From Sphingomonas daechungensis (GTDB lineage Bacteria > Pseudomonadota > Alphaproteobacteria > Sphingomonadales > Sphingomonadaceae), in assembly GCF_014489495.1 (NCBI RefSeq), contig NZ_CP060780.1:2119001-2183000 (forward strand): DNA of 64,000 bases. Direction: 5' to 3'. Made by a program: the position numbers and the translations under genes. The first letter of the stretch is position 1; each line of letters starts with the position of its first letter. Under the pieces are notes generated by a model that was not told the origin of the DNA, did no database searches, and saw only the letters and a list, made by a program, of their open reading frames with translations. Of the stretch, positions 39,181 through 49,535 are shown piece after piece.

Positions 39181-39666
39181 ATGGACGATTCGAGCAATCC
39201 GCCGGCTGAAGCACGTATAACGTCGCGGCTGATCGACAGCCTCTACACCGAGGCAATGCTGCTCGCCGACGAGGCACGGTCCTATTTCGACGACGCCGGG
39301 CGCGACGATCGCAGCACGCTCGAGCCGTTCGTACGGGTCGGATTCGCCTGTGAGTCGCTGAAGGTGACGACTCGGATCATGCACATTGTCGCCTGGCTGC
39401 TCACGCAGCGGGCAGTCGAGAGCGGAGAGCTGTCCGGCCGCGAAGGACGCCGGCCGGAGCGCCGGCTCGGCCACGCCGCCGAGAGCGAGCCCGATCTTGT
39501 CTCCAAGCTCCCGCCCTCGGCGCAGCACCTGATCGAGGCCAGCAGCGAACTTTACGCGCGAATCAAACGGATCGACGAGGGCGTCGTCACCGAGGAGCCG
39601 ATCGCAAGCCCGGCCCGGGCGCTGATGGGTCGCCTGGAACGCGGCCTTGGTGGGAATTTCGGCTAA
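39181..39666 (+). CDS. rcdA: RcdA family protein (DUF1465), regulator of CtrA degradation
   Basis: 161 residues. The conserved DUF1465 core is present: LIDSLYTEAMLLADEARSYF, FACESLKVTTRIMHIVAWLL and TQRAVESGELS. In Caulobacter the RcdA adaptor helps deliver CtrA to ClpXP during the cell cycle. The C-terminal 60 residues (LPPSAQHLIEASSELYARIK) are helical and family-specific. With CckA and ChpT in the same window this is the third member of the CtrA circuit. Intact. Confidence 0.85.
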   Translation: MDDSSNPPAEARITSRLIDSLYTEAMLLADEARSYFDDAGRDDRSTLEPFVRVGFACESLKVTTRIMHIVAWLLTQRAVESGELSGREGRRPERRLGHAAESEPDLVSKLPPSAQHLIEASSELYARIKRIDEGVVTEEPIASPARALMGRLERGLGGNFG

Positions 39667-39686
39667 GCGTTGATAGGCTGCGCGCC

Positions 39687-40832
39687 ATGCGCAGTTTTTC
39701 CTTTCACCCAGGGCCAAGGCTCCTCGCCGGTGACGGCCAGTCTGAGACCCTGGCCGATCTGCTGCCTCCAGGTCCGGTCTTGTTCGTCACCGATGAACAG
39801 CTCGTCGGGCTTGGACTGATCGACAAGGCGCGCGAGGCACTGATCGAAAGCGGTCGCGAGGTCGTCCTGTTCGACGAGGTCGAGGCTGATCCGTCGCGTC
39901 AGACTGTCGAGACGGCGGTGGACACTGGACGATCCGCGCAGGTGGCTTCCGTCGTTGGGTTCGGTGGCGGAAGTCCGATGGATGTGGCAAAGCTCGCCGC
40001 CTACTTGCTTGGCTCCGGCGACAATCTGGATGAGGTCTGGGGTGTCGACGTCGCCAAGGGGCAACGCCTCCCGCTGGTCCTCGTCCCGACAACGGCAGGC
40101 ACGGGGTCCGAAGCGACCCCAATCTCCGTCATCACTTGCGAGGGCGGCGTGAAGCTTGCGGTCAACGCCCGCCCGCTGACGGCAGATTGGGCGGTGCTCG
40201 ATGCGCAATTGACCGTAGGGCTTCCCCGCAGCGTAACCGCGGCAACGGGAATCGACGCAATCGTCCACGCAGTGGAAGCCTACACCTCGGCGCGGCTCAA
40301 GAACCCGATCTCGGACGCTCTCGCCCGCGAAGCGCTTCGGTTGCTTTCAGAGAATCTGCTCACGGCCTGCACGGAACCGGCGAATATCGCCGCGCGCGAA
40401 GCGATGCTGCTTGGTGCCCACCTCGCCGGTGCGGCCTTTTCGAACGCCCCCGTCGCTGGGGTTCACGCCCTCGCCTACCCCCTCGGCGGGCTCCATCATC
40501 TCCCGCACGGCGTGAGCAACGCCCTGATGCTGAGGCATGTGCTCCAGCACAACGCCGAAGCGGCGCGCGACCATTACGCGGAGCTGGCGCCGATCGTCGT
40601 ACCTCAGTGCGAATCGGGAGGCAGTCAGGCTCGTGCAGCGCTGCTCATTAACCGTCTCGACCAGTTGGTCGCCGAAAGCGGAATAGCAACACGCCTCCGC
40701 GACTATGGGATCGATATTGCCGAGGCTCCTTTGCTCGCGCGGGAAGCGATGAAGCAGAAGCGGCTGCTCGTGAACAATCCCTGCGAAATTACCGAATACG
40801 ATGCCCAGCGGCTTTACGAGGCTGCCTGGTGA
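39687..40832 (+). CDS. iron-containing alcohol dehydrogenase / maleylacetate reductase-like
   Basis: 381 residues, intact. NAD(P)-binding GFGGGSPMDVAKLAA, VPTTAGTGSEATPISV, and metal ligands in GIDAIVHAVEAYTS and GVHALAYPLGGLHHLPHG. The NAD-domain serine-rich pattern and the HxLxYPLGG motif fit maleylacetate reductase or 1,3-propanediol-dehydrogenase-like enzymes. No catechol pathway genes are adjacent, so the substrate is open. The next gene starts within its stop (GTGA at 40829-40832). Confidence 0.87.
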   Translation: MRSFSFHPGPRLLAGDGQSETLADLLPPGPVLFVTDEQLVGLGLIDKAREALIESGREVVLFDEVEADPSRQTVETAVDTGRSAQVASVVGFGGGSPMDVAKLAAYLLGSGDNLDEVWGVDVAKGQRLPLVLVPTTAGTGSEATPISVITCEGGVKLAVNARPLTADWAVLDAQLTVGLPRSVTAATGIDAIVHAVEAYTSARLKNPISDALAREALRLLSENLLTACTEPANIAAREAMLLGAHLAGAAFSNAPVAGVHALAYPLGGLHHLPHGVSNALMLRHVLQHNAEAARDHYAELAPIVVPQCESGGSQARAALLINRLDQLVAESGIATRLRDYGIDIAEAPLLAREAMKQKRLLVNNPCEITEYDAQRLYEAAW

Positions 40833-41259
40833 GCCGCACGCCGGCGGCCACCCGGTCGGACTTCAAGACATGGCGCACGATGTCTACGCGCTGGGCCGAC
40901 AACGACGCCTACGGCCACGTCAACAACACGGTCTACTATGAGTGGTTCGATAGCGCGGTGAACGCCTGGATGGTCGAGAACGGGATGCTCGACATCGCCC
41001 ATGGCGATCCCATTGCCCTGGTCGTCGAAACGCGCTGCACTTATGCTGCGCCCTCGCCTTCCCGCAAGCGATCGAGGTGGGTCTCGCCGTTTCCGCGATT
41101 GGCCGGTCAAGCATCCGCTATCGCATCGGGATCTTTGCCGAGGGCGCCGTTAGCGCTGCGGCGGAGGGAGAATTCGTCCACGTTGTCGTCGATCGGGCGA
41201 GCCGCCGGCCTGTTGCTATCCCCGCCAATTGGCGGGAACGTCTGGAAACGCTTAGCTAG
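40829..41259 (+). CDS. acyl-CoA thioesterase, YbgC/4HBT type (one frameshift)
   Basis: About 143 residues from GTG at 40829. TRWADNDAYGHVNNTVYYEW is the 4HBT active-site signature with its catalytic Asp. After a break near 41065, IEVGLAVSAIGRSSIRYRIG and FVHVVVDRASRRPVAIPANW complete the hotdog fold. Coupled to the dehydrogenase by overlap. It converges on the nitronate monooxygenase gene with an 8-base overlap. Confidence 0.85.
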
Positions 41260-42202
41260 CGCAAAGCCTCGACTTCGCCGAGCGATACTCCGACGACAGC
41301 TTGGCGACGAGCTCGCCGGCAGGCAGCACGCTCTCGACCGCGCCGACCCCCTGCCCCGACCCCAGATGTCGCGCCAGGCCTTCGCACCCGTTGCCGACTG
41401 GAAGTTCATCGCATCCGCGCCGGGCTGCGGAAGATTCTCCGGGTCGAGACCTGCCGCGACGATCGATGCTCGAAGATAATTACCGTGAATGCCAGTGAAC
41501 AGGTTGGAATAGACGATATCGGCGGCACTGCTGTCGACGATTGCCTGCTTGTAGTCATCGCTGGCCCGAGCCTCTTGCGTCGCGATGAAGGCCGAACCGA
41601 TGTAGGCGAGGTCCGCACCCGCAGCCTGAGCGGCGAGGACAGCCTCACCCGTCGCAATCGCCCCGAAAGAGCCAGCGGACCGTCGAACCAACGGCGGATT
41701 TCATGGATCAAGGCGAACGGTGACCAGCGGCCGGCATGCCCGCCGGCACCCGCCGCGACCGCGATCAGTCCGTCAGCGCCCTTCTCGATCGCCTTCCGCG
41801 CAAAGCGGTCGTCGATGATGTCGTGCAGCGTGATCCCGCCCCAGGCATGGACTGCGTGATTGAGCTCTTCCCGGGCGCCGAGCGACGTAATGACGATCGG
41901 CACCTTCCACTTCGCGCACACTTGGACGTCATGCTCGAAGCGGTCGTTGGATCGGTGGACGATTTGATTGACGGCGTAAGGCGCTGACGGGGCCTCGGAT
42001 GGTCCCGATCATGTTCGGCCAACGCCTCCGTGATTTCATGGAGCCACTCATCGAGCTGCTCGGCCGGACGCGCGTTCAGCGCCGGGAAGCTGCCAACGAC
42101 GCCCGCCTTGCACTGGGCAATGACCAGCTTTGGATTCGAAACAATGAAGAGCGGTGCTCCGATAACGGGCAGCCGCAGGTTTGAAAGGATGGGAGGAAGC
42201 AT
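41252..42202 (-). CDS. nitronate monooxygenase (about four frameshifts)
   Basis: About 320 residues. The start LRLPVIGAPLFIVSNPKLV is the FMN-binding entry of the family; KWKVPIVITSLGAREE, GADGLIAVAAGAGGHAGRWS (the HAGRW signature) and AQAAGADLAYIGSAFIATQEA follow in different frames; the end is GELVAKLSSEYRSAK. It oxidises alkyl nitronates (such as propionate 3-nitronate) with FMN. Its ATG overlaps the stop of the upstream epimerase gene. Confidence 0.85.
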
Positions 42203-43199
42203 CAGACCCCGTGATACTCGCGATACCAGTCGACAAAACGCGGCACGCCGTCGTCGATGGTGGTGGTTGGCTGGAAGCCGTGATCAGCCTCGATAGCGCT
42301 GATATCGGCGAATGTGTTCTTTACATCGCCGGCCTGCATCGGCTGCGGTGAGATCAGCGCCTTCCGCCCGGTCGCTTGCTCCAGGAGTTCGACGACGCGC
42401 ATCAGGTCTTCGCTACGGTTGTTACCGATGTTGTAAAGCGCATGCGGCGCGATCCCGCCGCCGGCCTTCGTCGACCCGTCATCCGCGGGTGGGCCGTCGA
42501 GGCAGGAAACCACGCCCGTGACGATATCATCGATGTAGGTGAAATCCCGGCGCATCTCGCCGCCGTTGAACAGTGGAAGCGGCTCACCGGCATAAAGCGC
42601 CTTGGTGAAAATCCACATCGCCATGTCTGGGCGACCCAGGGCCCGTAGACGGTGAAGAAGCGCAAACCGGTCGAAGGCAGCCTGAAGATGTTGGCGTAGG
42701 ATTCGCTCATCAGCTCATTCGCCTTCTTGCTGGCGGCGTAGAGCGAGAGCGGATGGTCGACGCGGTCCTCAACCCGGAACGGCAGCGACTTGTTGCCTCC
42801 GTAGACGGAAGATGAAGATGCATAGACGAAGTGGCTTGAACCGCGCGCACGAGCAAGCTCGAGCATATTGCCATGCCCGACAAGGTTCGAGTTGAAGTAA
42901 ACCTGCGGGTTCTCAAGGCTGTAGCGCACGCCCGCTTGGGCCCCTAGATGGACGATCCGGTCAAAATCCGCCGTTCGGCTAAGCTCTTCCAGGGCTCCCG
43001 CGTTCGAGAAATCGAGATGGTCGAAGCGAAAGCGGTCGCCGAAGTCTCGCGCGAGACCGTCAAGCCGCGCCTGTTTCAGCTTCGGATCGTAATAGGCATT
43101 GAGATTGTCGATGCCGACCACGCGGTCGCCGCGCGCGAGTAGGCGCCGGGCCGTCGCCGCCCCGATAAAACCAGCCACCCCCGTGACGAGAACCGTCAT
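42202..43199 (-). CDS. UDP-glucuronate 4-epimerase-like SDR (one frameshift)
   Basis: About 333 residues. Rossmann motif VLVTGVAGFIGAATARRLL, IVHLGAQAGVRYSLENP, catalytic YAASKKANE (YxxxK), LRFFTVYGPWGRPDMA and RRDFTYIDDIVTG. The AGVRYS and NLNAYYD segments are those of UDP-GlcA 4-epimerases, which supply UDP-galacturonate for surface polysaccharides. The break is at about 42628 (VYGP/WGRP). Intact active site. Confidence 0.88.
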
Positions 43200-43238
43200 G
43201 CATGTCGATTAGCCGGACGTTATGCCGAAGCGCCACTG

Positions 43239-43781
43239 TTAAATCGTTGGCCCTCCGGACACGTCAGATTGCCGTGCGGCCGTCGATGTTGCCGGGGGCG
43301 AGTAGCGGCAGATAAGATAGTCCCATTGATGGCTCGGGTAGATGGCGCACCCGACGCGCGTCGTGCTTCGCCACACCATCTGGGTGTAATGGCCAACGTC
43401 CGCCCAGTTCCCAGTCCGGCTCACATAAGGAAATGGCATTCCGGGCCGGTAGTTCGCGCGCTCGGCTATCCAATTTCCAACCATCTGTTCCGGCGAATAG
43501 GCGCCGCGAGTCCCCATCCACAGATTCTCATGCTGACCCGCCCGGCCAGACCTCCGGGAATGCTTGAGCCTTCCAATTCTCGCCAGAACTGGTCCGTAGG
43601 ATGCTGCTGAAGCGGCCAGCACAGGATCCCATTGCAACGGAGCAACTCCGAGGCGCGCTCGTTCCTGATTGTGAGCAGCCAACAGTCGATAGGCGGTCAG
43701 ACTGGATGCATAAGGGTGGCTTGCGGATGCCGCTGGCGTCGATGCGGCGATCAGCGCCAGCCAAATGAGTCCCTTGAACAT
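43239..43781 (-). CDS. secreted CAP-domain (SCP/PR1-like) protein
   Basis: 180 residues from ATG at 43781, with signal peptide (GLIWLALIAASTPAASA). CAP core: LLAAHNQERARLGVAPLQWD, GQHENLWMGT, VGHYTQMVWRSTTRVGC and YLICRYSPP. The paired His and Glu of the CAP cavity are present. Bacterial CAP proteins are secreted and of uncertain function. The gene stands alone between the epimerase and the GT-C-like gene. Intact. Confidence 0.88.
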   Translation of the reverse strand: MFKGLIWLALIAASTPAASASHPYASSLTAYRLLAAHNQERARLGVAPLQWDPVLAASAASYGPVLARIGRLKHSRRSGRAGQHENLWMGTRGAYSPEQMVGNWIAERANYRPGMPFPYVSRTGNWADVGHYTQMVWRSTTRVGCAIYPSHQWDYLICRYSPPATSTAARQSDVSGGPTI

Positions 43782-43888
43782 CGTCCGATTCCCAACCCGT
43801 TGGAAGATGCTATTCAGCTTTGTCGCCAACGAAGAGATGCCGGCGATTCATTTTGCCGCCGATCGGACTCATTTCATCGATAATGCGG

Positions 43889-45525
43889 TTAGATCAGCTC
43901 ACCTTGGCCAGGATAGCTGCGGGGGCATGATGCTCCATGACTCTCGCTCAGAAACGCCCGAGCGACCTTGGGGTTCGTAAGGCGGACCACCCGCCGGCGA
44001 TCCGGCTGGTAACCAAAGAGACCCAGACCATAAGGGTAGCCGGTAAGCTCGCCGTAAAGTGATGTCTCCAATCCGATCGGGCCGCTCCTCGTCCTGTCAG
44101 TCGCGATGTCTCCCGAAATTTGTCGGTCGAGTATAATGCTAAGAGCGGGTCCTACATCCCAATAGGTTTCGAACACCACTCCCGGCCCGGCATATGGGCA
44201 AACACCCCCGAGGATGATCGTCGATCCCTGTGGCAGCCCGGCGAGGTCTCGCTTTGCTGCGGTCAGGATCTGCTGCTGACGACGCGAGGCGTCGACCCAA
44301 TAGCTTTCGATGATCGAGATCCGAAGCATCGCGACCGCAACTACCAGCCCGATGGTAGTAGCCATGACCGGTCCGCGGATCCTTTCGCTCGACAATTGCG
44401 TAACCCAACACATGGCGGCGACAAAGATCATTGCCAGTCCCGGCGCCGCAGCCATTGTGACCCGGTTGGAAAGCCCGGTCGGAGATAGGAGAAGACCGCC
44501 CAGGACGAGGAAAACGGCATGGCCGAGCAAGAAGGTTGCGAGGCCGACGACGGCCATTATCGCTGGGCGCATAGGGCCCGCGTTCCACATTCGCCAAGTC
44601 GTCAACCCGCCGATGGCGATCCCGGCACCTATGGCACCGAGGCCGATTTGCCCCGTCAAGAGGGAGCTGATTGCGTTCCCCACCCCCGCAGCGTCTGGAA
44701 ACCGTAGACGTCTATTCCGGCAAACAGGTTGGGACCGGACTGGGTACGCCAGTCGAACCCCGGGTCGAAGGCCTGCAACGGAATGGCAAGAAACGGATAG
44801 AGCTTGGAAAGCGGCTGCATCCGGTCGCTGATTGCCATCTTCACCAAGACCGAAATCATGATCGTCAACACCGTGATTGCGATCAGGAACACCTTCTCGC
44901 GAGTGAGCAGCACCTGACCTTTGCGTTGCCGGTCGGCCACGACGAGCCCCACCGGAAAGGCGACTATCAATGGAGCGAAGATCTCGTAGGAAAGCGCGCT
45001 GATGGCGGCGCAGGCGACCGCTAGGGCGATCCACGGCCAGCGTCCTGTCCTCAGGAATGACGTCTGGGCATGCATCGACGCAAGAGCCGCAAGCATCGAC
45101 AAGGGCACCTGCACCGTCGCGACCCAGACGCGAATGGTGGAAAGTTGCGGAAGAACGGTAAAGACCGCCACGGTAGCGAATGCTTCCGGACGCCTGAAGT
45201 CGAGGCGGAGGAGGAGCAGGTAAAGCGCAAGCGCGCAGAGCGCGATCACAGCGGTATTGATCAGGTGATAGCCGAGTGGATTGAGCCCGAAGACTTTGAA
45301 AAGAAGCAGGATGTAGGCGCCCTGGACAGGCCGGCCAGGATAATCCCCGAGGAGATCTGCAAAGCTGGTGCGGCCCTTCAGGAACTCGCCAACGAGGCCC
45401 CAGTCGTCACTGTAGAAGCCGACGCTCGCGACATAGGGAGCGGCGGAAATGAGCACGAGCAATAGGATGCAGGCCGTGTCGATGCCGACAGCCTTCCGCT
45501 CGGCCGTACATCCCGCCTCGATCAT
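43889..45525 (-). CDS. polytopic GT-C-like membrane protein (one frameshift)
   Basis: About 545 residues from ATG at 45525, with about ten to twelve hydrophobic helices. After the first helix comes FYSDDWGLVGEFLKG, an acidic pair in the first outer loop as in GT-C glycosyltransferases that use lipid-linked sugars. The break is near 44680; the second half has further helices and a soluble C-terminal domain (GPGVVFETYWDVGPALSIIL). Family not identified with certainty. Its start overlaps the stop of the FkbM gene, implying an operon. Confidence 0.65.
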
Positions 45526-46330
45526 CGGTCCTTGCTTGAGACGTAAGCCCTTGCACCCCGCAGGAACTGCCGTGCCAAAGCGAGCGTCTGACGGCCGAGG
45601 CGCTTTCCGAACGAGGGAGCGGGAGCAGGCTCGATGAAGTAGGACGCGTGGATATCCTTCCAGCCAAGGCCGGCGGATGCGAGCGTGTAGAAAAAGGTCT
45701 CGGGATCCTGCCATTCGGAGCGGACGTCTGCTCCGAACGGACCCGCCGAATGCGCCTTGAAGTGGAACGCCTGCCTGCCATTCGACGTCTCGATAAAGGC
45801 GTCACGATATTTCTCGGCGACCGACCATCCATCGACAAGGCTGAAGGCTTTGTACCCGGCATCGACCAAGGCGGCGTACACATCGATGGAATGGGATTCC
45901 GCCGAGATTTCGGGGGATGGATTCCGGCCCTGAAGATTTCGCGAAGTACGGCGCCGTCCATCCCTTCGAGATCGACCTTGACGTAGCGGGGCGCGCCATG
46001 ATCGCGGATCACTTCGGACGGCCGTCTGCACAACACTTCGACACGCTCGAACTCTTCCGCATTCTCAAGATCGGGCGCAGCCAACTGACTGAGAACGTGG
46101 TTGGTTTTGTGAGTGTAGAAGTCGAGCGACCTCCCACTATCCTCAGTCGATAGGGCAACGTTCAAGACCACGAGCCGGCCCGCGGCGATCTCTTGTGCGA
46201 ACCTCTCCTCAACAGCCTTGCAGAGCGCCGGATTGGCCTCGACCCCGACAACCTTGTCGGCCTTCAGCAGGTAATACTCTACGTCGTCGCCATTATTCAT
46301 GCCGAAATCGTAGATGACGCCGCCCTGCAT
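45522..46330 (-). CDS. FkbM-family methyltransferase (one frameshift)
   Basis: About 270 residues. It begins GVIYDFGMNNGDDVEYYLLK (SAM-binding start), VVGVEANPALCKAVEERF and YVKVDLEGMDGAVLREIF. One C added to the run near 45915 joins AGIHPPEISAESHSIDVYAA to the rest. FkbM-type enzymes O-methylate sugars or polyketides; next to surface-glycan genes, sugar methylation is likely. Divergent from the glycosyltransferase at 46401 across a 70-base gap. Confidence 0.82.
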
Positions 46331-46400
46331 TCGCCACGTGTGACAGCAGCAATGACGGAAGGCTACTCCCCGTCAGCAGTTGCTGTAAGAAGCGAGAGTC

Positions 46401-46993
46401 ATGGCGGCCGCGTCCAGAGTTTCGGTGATCTCGAGCTTCTTCAATGCGGAGGATTTCCTCGCGGAATGCGTGCAGAGCGTGCTCGAACAGGACTTCGCCG
46501 ATTTGGAGTTGATCCTCGTTGACGATGGCTCCGAAGATCGCAGCTCGCAGATTGCATTGAGTTTCGCCGCAAGCGACGAACGGGTCCGCTATCTCGAGCA
46601 TCCGGGACATCAGAACCGCGGCACCTGCGCCTCCCGGAACCTGGGGCTTCGAGAGTAGAGCAGCGAGCTGGTCGCGTTCATCGATGCCGACGATCGGTGG
46701 AGGCCATTGAAGCTCCGCCAGCAGCTGGAAATCATGGACCAAATGCCGGACGTCGACGCGGTCTGCGGCGCGGTGAACTTCTGGGCCAGCCATGCAGGCG
46801 GAAACGACGAAACGATCGCGACGGGACACGTTTTCAATCGCGCTATCGCCGCGCCGGAAGGGCTCCTTAATATCTATCCGCTGGGAAAGGCCGATCCCCC
46901 TGCCCTTCGGATTTGCTGATGCGGCGCACAATCGTGGAGGCAATCGGCGGCTTCGAGGAGTCCTTCACAGGCCCGCGACAGCTGTACGAGGAC
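46401..46993 (+). pseudogene. family 2 glycosyltransferase remnant: in-frame stop, frameshift, 3' truncation
   Basis: It begins as a normal GT2: RVSVISSFFNAEDFLAECVQ, LELILVDDGSEDRSS. TAG at 46656-46658 interrupts it, yet the same frame continues SSELVAFIDADDRWRPLKLR, containing the DADD metal motif. A second break at 46903-46905 is repaired by one C (PSDLLMRRTIVEAIGG). After GPRQLYED the frame runs into the opposite-strand gene, where family members continue for roughly another 100 residues. The acceptor-binding half is absent. Confidence 0.8.
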
Positions 46994-48010
46994 GCCCTGC
47001 CAATCACGGTCGTAGCCCACGGGCGGTGACCCGCCGAGCCCGCATTCGATCAGCGACAGCCCGGTCAACGGCGAGACCGTCACGCAATGGGGGATGATCT
47101 CGGACAGGTCCTCTTGGGTGGTCTGACCGATGAAGTAAATTCGTGAGCGAATGCCGAGCCGATCGGCAAGCTCTTCCAGCTCCGCCTGCATTGGCCCTGC
47201 GCCCGCGAGGACGCCGATGGCCGTCGGCTCTTGCTCGACCACCAAAGCCATGGCCTTAAGCGCTTCGTCCGGCTGCTTCAGCTTCAGCAGCCGGCCGACA
47301 TAGAGCAGGGTTGGATGGCCGAACGGAATGCCGAGCCTGGCGAACGTCTCCTCACCGCGCGTCCGGTCTTCAGGCGGAATCATGTGCACACGCTGGATGT
47401 TCCCGGAAATCGGGATGATGGCGGTGTGCCGTCGCGCTCCGTTCGCAATGGCCCACCCGAGGTTATTGCGGTTGTTGCCCGCAACTAGGTCCGCGCGCTT
47501 CAAAACGAAGCGGCCGATGGCCTGCTGCAAGCGGTAAGACGGGATCAGCCGCGGCATGGCGAGCGCGCCGGCTTCACGGTGAAGCTCTTCATAATTGCCG
47601 CCGATGCGTATCATCAGCGGCTTACCCGTCATGCGACTGAGCGCCCAGGCCAGCAGCCCCGAAAGAAATGGATCGGTCGCAGCAACGACCCCGACGTCCT
47701 GCTTGTGAACCAGCCTCTTAAGCACGCGCAACAGGGCCGCCTGGGACAGCAAGAAGTTCAACGGCAGCAGCGAACGCGGAAGGCGGTAAAGCTCGCTCAT
47801 ACCTTCGACGACCAGCTGGCGCTTTGTGAAGCGGATCAAGTGAATCCGCCCTTTCTCGGCTCCCACCAGGTCGGCGACGGGGTGAACCGAGATCACCCGG
47901 TCGAAATAGCCCGAGGCATGACGAGCCTCGAAGTTATGCTCGTGCTTCTTCTCGCGCACCTCAGCCGCGCGATACTCGGCTGCGATGTAAAGAATGCCCC
48001 GCTTTGCCAT
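46985..48010 (-). pseudogene. family 4 glycosyltransferase, C-terminally truncated
   Basis: From ATG at 48010 about 340 residues are intact: N-terminal Rossmann domain, RIGGNYEELHREAGALAMPR, then the donor-binding domain (LLYVGRLLKLKQPDEALKAM, GVLAGAGPMQAELEELAD, FIGQTTQEDLSEII) and GLSLIECGLGGSPPVGYDRD, the nucleotide-binding E-x7-E region. After WQGVLV the frame enters antisense of the GT2 remnant and ends at 46874 without family residues. The last 60 to 90 residues of a normal GT4 are missing. It follows xerC by three bases. Confidence 0.8.
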
Positions 48011-48013
48011 AAT

Positions 48014-48944
48014 TCAGGCGCGCGGATGGGCGTGACGATAGACGTCGAGCAGGCGCGCAGCGTCGACGGCCGTGTAAATTTGCGTCGACGACAGGCTGGC
48101 GTGACCGAGCAATTCCTGCAGCGCGCGAAGGTCCGCTCCGCGAGCGAGCAGATGCGTCGCAAAGCTGTGGCGTAGCGCATGCGGGGTCAGGCTGTCGGGC
48201 AGTCCGAGGCGCCGACGGGCCGCGGCAACCGCGCGGCGAACCAGATCGGGATTGAGCGGTCCACCCCTCACCCGAGGAACAGGGGACCGTCCTTGTCGAT
48301 CGGCCAGGGACACTGGCGAGCATAATCGTCGATCGCGTCCCTCACCGCCGGCATGATCGGTACCACGCGCGTCTTGGAGCGCTTGCCGGTGACCCGCAGG
48401 GCCTGGCCGATGGGGCGGACGCTACCGGTCAGCGAAAGCGCTTCGGCGACGCGCAGGCCGCTGCCGTAAAGGAGGAGCAGGATCGCAAGATCACGCGCGC
48501 CGATCCATTCCGCCGGAGCAGCGTCGCCGGCATCTTCGGCAAGCGACACCGCTTCATCGGGCGCCACCGGTCTCGGCAGGGTCCTCGGCCTCCGGGGGCG
48601 CGGGTCCTTGGCAGTTGCGGCAGATTTCCCTGCTGTTCAGCGGCATAGGTCAGGAAGTTGCGAACAGCCGAAAGCTCTCGCGCGGTCGATGCGGCGCCAA
48701 GACCCTCGCGGCGGCGGTCCGCGAGAAAGGCCCGCAAGTCCTGCGCCGAAATCACCAGCAGAGACGCGTCATCGACCGCTTCCCCGCGATAGGCGCCAAG
48801 AAAGTCGATCAGCCGATGAGCCGTCGCGACATAGGCTCTCGCGGTATGCTGCGAGCGCCTGCGATCATGAAGAAGATGACCAGCCCACCGCTCGACGAGC
48901 GCGCGCGCTGGATGATCGCTCAGCTCTTGGGGTCCACCAGCCAC
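48014..48944 (-). CDS. xerC: tyrosine recombinase XerC (two frameshifts)
   Basis: About 300 residues from GTG at 48944. The N-terminal SAM-like domain ([36 protein letters not shown]) precedes the catalytic domain: [13 protein letters not shown] (first Arg), [15 protein letters not shown] (HxxR) and [16 protein letters not shown] (nucleophile Tyr). Breaks lie near 48590 and 48275. With XerD it resolves chromosome dimers at dif. It overlaps the end of the DUF484 gene, the usual pairing. Confidence 0.92.
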
Positions 48945-49488
48945 CGGCGGATGATAGCCGCAAGACTCCGGCCAAGGAACATCAGCAATTCCGACCCGTG
49001 ACGAGCATCGAGATCGAGCTCCGATCGCTGTCCAAGCGTCAGCAAACCGGCGGGAAGCCGATCACCGCAATCGATACTGATCAGCGCTTCGGCACGGATC
49101 AGTTCGCAGGCAGGTCCGAACAGTGGATGACCGTGGGGCACGGCGCGCATCGACACACCCTCAACCTGGTCGATCCACCGCAACAGCAGCTGCGGTTCGA
49201 CCTGGTGGACGCCATTGCAGTCCGCACGGAAAGCCCGATCACCCACCATCAAGGCAAGCGAGACCGCGTCGATGCCCAGTATGAGCGGCCATTCCTGCGT
49301 CACGACGTGAAGGAGATCGTCCGTTCCGTCGGCTTCCATCGCCGCCAGCACAGCCTCGTGGATGGCCGACACTGCTCCTGAATGCCGCGTGCAAAGGCAA
49401 TCAGGTCCTGGTTGGCTTCCTCGACAACACCCAGGCGCTCACGCAGATGCGCGAGAGCGTGGTCCTTGAACGGGATCACTCTAGCCAT
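48920..49488 (-). CDS. DUF484 family protein (one frameshift)
   Basis: About 189 residues from ATG at 49488. The start VIPFKDHALAHLRERLGVVE followed by EANQDLIAFARG is the conserved N-terminal helix pair. After a break near 49375 come SAIHEAVLAAMEADGTDDLL, LILGIDAVSLALM and [20 protein letters not shown], a GAF-like domain. DUF484 genes commonly precede xerC, as here. Function unknown. Confidence 0.82.
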
Positions 49489-49535
49489 GCGGACAGATTT
49501 ACGCCCGCATCGGTTAATTTCCTACAACGATGCGA

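Noticed and set aside
48014-48944. Tyrosine recombinase as a sign of a mobile element
   Set aside because: The DUF484-xerC pairing is the normal chromosomal arrangement; no att repeats, tRNA target or cargo genes accompany it.
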